A DNA stretch of 38,272 nucleotides from DATKBT01 sp035546295 (GTDB lineage Bacteria; Acidobacteriota; Thermoanaerobaculia; Multivoradales; Multivoraceae): contig DATKBT010000064.1 of the NCBI GenBank assembly GCA_035546295.1, positions 1 through 38,272 of the forward strand, read 5' to 3'. Positions 34,242 through 38,272 of this stretch are shown here, piece by piece. Every line of letters starts with the position of its first letter. Position 1 is the stretch's first letter. The position numbers and the translations under genes are program-made. Below the pieces are notes generated by a model. That model was not told where the DNA came from. It ran no database searches and saw nothing but the letters and a program-made list of their open reading frames with translations.

Positions 34242-35054
34242 ATGATCGAGACTCGCTCCCCAACCTGGTGGCTTCTCTCCGTCCTTCTGCTGGGCTGCGT
34301 GCACGCCGGCGCCGAGGCGCAGGTCCGTCCCGCTCCGGAACCGCCGAAGCCGCAGCCGCTGGTCGAGGCGATCGTCTACACCACGCTGTCCCCGCCGAAC
34401 CTCGACCTCTACCTCTTCGAGGAGCCGGGGGGCGACGCCCGCCGGCTGACCGACGATCCGGCGAAGGACTACAACGCCGTATTCTCGCCCGACGGGCGCT
34501 GGATCGTGTTCACGTCGGAGCGCGCCGGCCCCGCCGACCTCTACGCGCTGGACCTCGAGAGCGAAGGCCCGCCGCTCCCCCTGACGCGTCATGCCGCGTT
34601 CGACGATGCCGCCGCCTTCTCGCCGGACGGCCGGCGGCTCGCGTTCGTGAGCACCCGCGAAGGCGATGCCGACATCTTCGTGATGCCCTTCGCTCCCGGC
34701 GACCCGAGCGCGGAGAAGCAGGCCGTCAACCTGACCCAGCGCCCCGGCGGCGACTTCAACCCTGCCTTCTCACCGGACGGGCGCCGCATCGCCTACTCCC
34801 GCCAGGACGAGCTGTGGAGTCGGATCACGGCAGAGAATCCCAGGCTCGCGTCGGCGGCGGCGGATCTCTACGTGATGAACGCCGACGGCTCCAACACGCG
34901 CCGCGTGTCGGAGACCGGTCCCGGGCTCGACGTCGGCGGGGTCGAGTTCGGTCGCGTCAACGGATCTGCCTGGACTATGTGCCTGCCTGGACTATGTGCC
35001 TGGCACCACGCTTTTTCAGACACCGTCTCGCCGGTGCGCGTGTCGACGAGGTGA
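34242..35054 (+). pseudogene. truncated TolB-like PD40 propeller protein
   Basis: The reading frame starts at ATG 34242 with a signal peptide (WWLLSVLLLGCVHAGAEA) followed by WD40-like/PD40 blades: NAVFSPDGRWIVFTSERAGP, AAAFSPDGRRLAFVSTREGD and NPAFSPDGRRIAYSRQDELW. Homology stops around 34967, at VEFGRVNGSAW. From 34968 the frame runs through a 17-bp tandem duplication and then antisense through the S9 fragment until a chance stop at 35054. TolB-like proteins and propeller proteases need more blades or a further domain, so this is a 5' fragment of an interrupted gene. It would still be secreted if expressed. An assembly junction is the alternative explanation. Confidence 0.75.
34968..35001. 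repeat. 17-bp tandem duplication at left junction
   Basis: GCCTGGACTATGTGCCT occurs twice back to back, exactly where the TolB-like homology ends. GTGCCTGGCAC, an 11-bp odd palindrome, spans the end (34996-35006). The junction with the inverted peptidase fragment follows at once. Confidence 0.9.
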
Positions 35055-35470
35055 TCTCGGTCTGCGCGTCGGCGTTCACCGCCGAGACCCGGTAGCGCCC
35101 GCGCCGCGAGAAGACGACGTACATCACGTCCCAGTCCGCCTGAAGCACCGCCGCGCGCTCCGCGCTGGTCAGGCCGTACGACCAGACCTGCGCGAACTCG
35201 CCCTCACCGTTGGTCGAGTAGTAGAGCTGCGAGCTGTTCGGCGTGAAGCCCACCGTCCCGAACTGCACGTCGCCCTCGTGCGGCGTCACGTGCGTGGTTC
35301 TCGCCGCTCTGCAGGTCGTGCACGAAGACGGCGCTGCCGGCGTTGCTCCGCAGTTTGTCGAGCGGTCGAGCGCCACCCAGCGGCCGTCCAGGCTGACGTC
35401 GGAGACGAAGTAGCCGTCGTTCTGGAACAACAGCTCGCGCTCGTAGCCCACGAGAGGAGTCGCGCGCGAT
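35003..35470 (-). pseudogene. S9-family peptidase propeller fragment
   Basis: About 150 residues of the beta-propeller part of an S9 (prolyl oligopeptidase/acylaminoacyl-peptidase type) protein on the minus strand. Recognisable pieces are LLFQNDGYFVSDVSLDGRWV, LDKLRSNAGSAVFVHDLQSG, THVTPHEGDVQFGTVGFTPN, SSQLYYSTNGEGEFAQVWSY, QADWDVMYVVFSRRGRYRVS and VDTRTGETV. They lie in different frames. Three one-base changes, near 35363, 35298 and 35050, are needed to join them. Neither the start nor the catalytic alpha/beta-hydrolase domain is present. It is a non-functional remnant, perhaps carried in by the adjacent IS91-type element. Confidence 0.75.
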
Positions 35471-35747
35471 CCGAGGGCGACGTTCCCAACATTCGCCCGG
35501 CACCCCTTGGTCGTTCCACCCCCTGGTCGCCCTCCTCCTCGAGCGGACGTTGCACGACAACGTGACGCACGGCCGTTGGGGAGGGGGTTTGTGCGGGGTG
35601 CGGGGAGTGCCCGGGAGCGGCTTGCCGAGCTCGGAGGGCCGGCCTGTCGGCGTCCCAGCTCAGCCACTGCCAGGGTCTAGCGGCGGGTGAGGTGCGAGGA
35701 GGTCACCGCGGTTTGCGTCCCTTTCCAGGTAGAGGAGGAGCTCTATC

Positions 35748-37066
35748 TTGGGGGCGCTGTGCCCAGCCGTCTACCAACCTCGCCGCCCGAAGTCGTCGCC
35801 GCTTTACCGTTTGGTGGGCGACTGCTACGACGAGGTCAAGGGGACCTGGGAGGAGCGATTCGAGGCGACCTACGGACGGTGGCGAAGCTTCGTCGATGAC
35901 GTGGTCTTCGCCTTCACCGACTGCGGCGATCTGAATCAGGGCTTTGCCCGGGTCTACTGCGACGCCTGCTGCAACGAGTACCTGCTCGCTTTCTCCTGCT
36001 CGCGCCGCGGATTCTGCCCTTCGTGTGCGGCCAAGCGCCGCGCGATCTTCGGCGCCTTCTTGCGGGAGGAAGTGCTCGCGGACGTTTCACACTGCATGTG
36101 GACCCTGACCATCCCGAAGCTGTTGCGACCGTTCTTTCTCCACCATCGCGAGCTACTCGGGCCCCTCTCGCGGGCAGGCTGGGAAACCGTCGCCGAAAGC
36201 TGATCGCGGAAGCCGCCGGTCGAGAGGCGCGCCCCGGCATGGTGGCCACCGTGCACACGGCGACCTCGGACCTGCTGTGGAGCCCCCATGTCCACGCGAT
36301 CGCGTCACGAGGTGGCTGGGACTCTGATGGCGTGTGGCATCCGGTGCCCTACGTCGACGAGAAGGCTGCCGAGCTTCTGTTCCGTCAGAAGGTGCTCGCC
36401 CTGCTGTCGGGCCAAGGGTTGCTCACACCCGAGCGCCTGGAGCTCCTCGATGCGTGGAAAACCGGACACACCGGTTTCTCGGCCCACAATCGAGTCACGG
36501 TGCCTGCTGGTGACACCGCAGGTCTCGAGCGACTCGCCCTCTACCTCCTGCGTGCGCCCCTGTCCCTCGAACGGCTCGAGCTGGAAGGAGCCGTCGCACG
36601 CTACCGGCACAAACGCGCGAAGCGTCCCGCCGAGGAGTTCTTCGATCCCCACAATCTCCTCGCCCGGCTCCTCATGCACATCCCGGCGCCCAGGCTGCAT
36701 GTGGTTCGCTACTACGGACACTACGCCAGCGTCGCACGGGCCCGCCGTCACCGCGACGCTGAAGACGTCGAAGCCGACGATATGAACGACACGGCGCCGG
36801 GGTCGCACGGCGAACAGGAGCTGCCGTCCTCACATCGGCGCAGGCTGCGCCGCCAGTGGGCGCGGATGATCAGGCGCGTGTACGAAGCCGACCCACTGCT
36901 GTGCGACTGCGGGGCGACCATGAGAGTGATCGCCTTCCTCACCGATCCACCGGTTGTCTCACAGATCCTCCGTCATCTCGACAATCGCGCGAGTGCGACA
37001 GGCTCTGCCCGAGCTCCACCCGAAACCGCCGCCGAAGCCTCCGCCCGACAGCAGCTCGCCTCCTGA
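35748..37066 (+). pseudogene. IS91-family transposase, frameshifted
   Basis: An HUH-type rolling-circle transposase in two frames. The first part (TTG 35748 with AGGAGGAG upstream, stop at 36203) has the zinc-binding N-terminus: VYCDACCNEYLLAFSC and GFCPSCAAKR. The second (to 37066) contains LLWSPHVHAIAS (HxH motif), FDPHNLLARLLMHIPAP, VRYYGHYA with the tyrosine region, and the IS91/ISCR C-terminus RRQWARMIRRVYEADPLLCD plus MRVIAFLTDPPVVSQILRHL. The break is at the AAA of 36196-36198. One extra A would give a continuous WETVAEKLIAEAAG. Programmed -1 slippage at GAAAG is conceivable but not known for IS91. Function depends on whether the shift is real. Confidence 0.85.
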
Positions 37067-37072
37067 CCGCTA

Positions 37073-37120
37073 CGAACGACACTCGTTCGGCCGGCGGAGC
37101 TGCGCCTCGAACGAGGCGCA
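37073..37120. other. two perfect hairpins after the transposase
   Basis: CGAACGA-CAC-TCGTTCG (37073-37089) and TGCGCCTCG-AA-CGAGGCGCA (37101-37120) lie 7 and 35 bp after the transposase stop. Subterminal hairpins at an end are a feature of rolling-circle elements, so these could mark the origin or termination end. There is no T-run to indicate a terminator. Confidence 0.55.
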
Positions 37121-37242
37121 AACCGGGGCCTCTCCTCGCATGACCTCCGCAACGGGACGGTTCTCGCTCCACTCACGACGCCTGCGTTCTCGCCCTTGCC
37201 CGCAACTCGTCGACACGTCGGCAAGCTCGGCCTCACCGCCCC

Positions 37243-37276
37243 CACGTTCCACTGACCCTCACGTTCCACTGACCTT
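37243..37276. repeat. 17-bp tandem duplication at right edge
   Basis: CACGTTCCACTGACCCT followed directly by CACGTTCCACTGACCTT (one mismatch), 177 bp after the transposase stop. The unit differs in sequence from the left 17-bp duplication. Confidence 0.88.
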
Positions 37277-37403
37277 GAGAATGGAATACCCTAGTCCTCG
37301 ATCAGCATGGCGCTTCGTGCGAGGAGATCATCGTAACAACGCAGTGTCAGGCCCAGCCGGCGCCGGAGCTGATGCGCAACGGACAACACGTCATCGCTCC
37401 AGG

Positions 37404-37431
37404 GTCTTCCCGGTGCTGTCTTCCCGGTGCG
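37404..37431. repeat. 14-bp tandem duplication
   Basis: GTCTTCCCGGTGCT followed by GTCTTCCCGGTGCG (last base differs), just upstream of the -10 hexamer of the aminopeptidase gene. The rest of 37277-37452 holds no supported gene. Confidence 0.85.
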
Positions 37432-37440
37432 GCGGCTCGT

Positions 37441-37446
37441 TAGACT
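37441..37446 (+). promoter_or_regulatory. -10 hexamer TAGACT, probable leaderless start
   Basis: TAGACT ends 6 bp before the ATG at 37453, with no Shine-Dalgarno sequence between, in the same layout as upstream of yyaL and msrB. Confidence 0.4.
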
Positions 37447-37452
37447 GGCTGC

Positions 37453-38272
37453 ATGACCGATCCGACAGGCTCCCACGACGAAGCCCTGGTCGCTTCGACC
37501 AACGCCGACTCTGATGCCATCCGCGCCACCCTCGAGAAGCGCCGCGCCCGCGCCGCTGCCGCGCTCGCTCCGCGTGCCGGCGAGCCGCGCGATGCTGTGG
37601 TGTTGATCGCTGCCGGACTGCCGATCCACCGGCCGGGCAAGGCCGACCAGACGTACCCCTACATCCGCACTCCGACTACTTCTGGCTCACCGATCATGAG
37701 CGCCCGGCGTCGGTGCTCGCGTTCGACCCGGGCGAGGGCTTCGTCCACTTCGTGCCGGCGGTCACCCAGGCCGAACGCTACTGGGAGGGGGCGGGCGGCG
37801 AGGGCGTCGACGTCCGTACCGAGGGCGCGATCGACCTCGTACGGCTCGCGCCGTGGCTAGACGCGCGGCGTGGTCGACCGCTCGCGCTTCTCGGTGCCGC
37901 GGCCGCGCTGCCGGACGTGGCGGCCGATGCCGCGCTCTCCGAGCGCCTCGCGGCACGACTGCTCCACGCGCGCCGCCGCAAGGACGAGCTCGAGCTCTCA
38001 CGCATGCGCCGCGCGGCCGCAGCGACCGTGGCGGGTTCGAGACCGCGCGCGAATGGCTGCGGCCGGGGGTCACCGAACGGCGCGTGCAGGTCGAGATGGA
38101 GGCCGCGTTCTTCCGCGCCGGTGCCGACGCGACCGGCTACGACAGCATCGTCGGCAGCGGCCCCAACTCGGCGGTGCTGCACTTTTCGCCTGGTGCTCGC
38201 GAGCTGCGCGCCGGCGAGCCGGTGCTGATCGACGCCGGAGCGGCGGTCGCCGGCTACACCGCCGACGTCACG
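37453..38272 (+). pseudogene. pepP: Xaa-Pro aminopeptidase (M24B), frameshifted and cut by window edge
   Basis: The N-terminal creatinase-type domain and the start of the M24 catalytic domain of aminopeptidase P, which removes N-terminal residues before proline. The homology continues through three frames: AIRATLEKRRARAAAAL; then PHSDYFWLTDHERPASVLAF, EGFVHFVPAVTQAERYWEG and RRKDELELSRMRRA; then GFETAREWLRPGVTERRVQV, YDSIVGSGPNSAVLHFSPGA and PVLIDAGAAVAGYTADVT. Breaks fall at CC near 37665 and GGG at 38033-38035, each repaired by one added base in the run. The first two metal-binding aspartates (DAG and ADVT) are present; the rest is beyond 38272. It is either a decaying gene or an intact gene with base-calling errors. 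Confidence 0.82.

Larger units (their letters stand above)
34968..37276. mobile_element. IS91-family mobile segment with remnants
   Basis: The segment joins an inverted S9-peptidase fragment, about 280 bp of unassigned DNA (35471-35747), an IS91-type transposase and about 200 bp of hairpin-bearing tail. It is bounded by two different 17-bp tandem duplications (34968-35001 and 37243-37276). It interrupts a TolB-like gene on the left. IS91/ISCR elements transpose by rolling circle, lack classic terminal inverted repeats and can pick up flanking DNA, which would explain the odd mix. The outer limits given here are the tandem duplications and are not proven ends. Confidence 0.5.

Noticed and set aside
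30725..34243. Very long antisense open frame across the M56 repeat region and the asparaginase gene
   Set aside because: It is opposite two well-supported genes, is Arg/Leu/Glu-rich without domain motifs, and arises from high-GC codon bias and the repeat array.
36196..36200. Programmed -1 frameshift in the transposase at GAAAG
   Set aside because: Not known for IS91 elements, no stimulatory structure was identified, and neighbouring genes show similar homopolymer indels, so an error or mutation is simpler.
37291..37390. Possible 3' gene remnant on the minus strand ending in SAMLIED
   Set aside because: About 30 residues look protein-like, but no family was recognised and there is no start or conserved motif; it may be chance.

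Overview
The window is uniformly GC-rich bacterial chromosome, roughly two thirds G+C or more by eye, with almost every third codon position G or C. Its gene families are a Ser/Thr kinase fused to a TolB-like domain and TPRs, a second kinase-like TPR protein, a DUF5916 outer-membrane protein, a YyaL-type thioredoxin protein, a GT-C-like membrane protein and a BlaI/M56 pair. Together they suggest an Acidobacteriota-like organism (Thermoanaerobaculia type). Myxococcota, Gemmatimonadota or a related lineage cannot be excluded, and this placement is inference from family content. No rRNA, tRNA, CRISPR array or origin was seen.

Layout. 0.3-1.2 kb: haloalkane dehalogenase (HLD-II type) behind a hairpin-rich leader. 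1.5-3.9 kb: active-looking Ser/Thr kinase. 4.0-4.5 kb (minus): HD-domain nucleotidase. 4.7-11.5 kb (plus): molybdenum hydroxylase large subunit, GT-C-like membrane protein, YyaL protein. 11.5-12.5 kb: a long gene-free gap between convergent genes with hairpins, a possible small RNA with its own terminator, and two tandem repeats. 12.5-16.8 kb: a ThDP-dependent enzyme divergent from an acyl-CoA synthetase and a nitroreductase. 16.9-22.2 kb (minus): a membrane pseudokinase with TPRs, then a DUF5916 protein. 22.4-25.0 kb: two divergent citrate synthase-like genes, one carrying a DNA-binding HTH, separated by an AT-rich site cluster. 25.1-26.6 kb (minus): MsrB and a MoeA/MoCF-like molybdopterin-binding protein. 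26.9-29.4 kb: two adjacent acyl-CoA dehydrogenases. 29.5-29.9 kb (minus): glyoxalase I. 30.1-32.7 kb: BlaI-type repressor overlapping an M56 membrane metallopeptidase whose C-terminal region holds an exact 14-residue repeat array. 32.9-34.1 kb: Tat/lipoprotein-type glycosylasparaginase.

The last 3.3 kb differ from the rest. A TolB-like propeller gene stops abruptly at 34.97 kb at a 17-bp tandem duplication. It is followed by an inverted S9-peptidase fragment, a frameshifted IS91-family transposase, two perfect hairpins, another 17-bp tandem duplication, and a frameshifted Xaa-Pro aminopeptidase that runs off the window. All six frameshifts lie in this part and all fit one-base changes, mostly in short homopolymers. 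The cause is either decay around a mobile element or poor local sequence quality.

How the genes work together. Much of the metabolic content is CoA-ester and acid metabolism: acyl-CoA ligase, ThDP lyase/synthase, paired acyl-CoA dehydrogenases, two citrate synthase-like enzymes. Around it are redox and electrophile defence (MsrB, glyoxalase, nitroreductase) and signalling (kinase, pseudokinase, BlaI/M56). Several starts have a TANNNT hexamer 6-8 bp before the ATG, which suggests frequent leaderless transcription.
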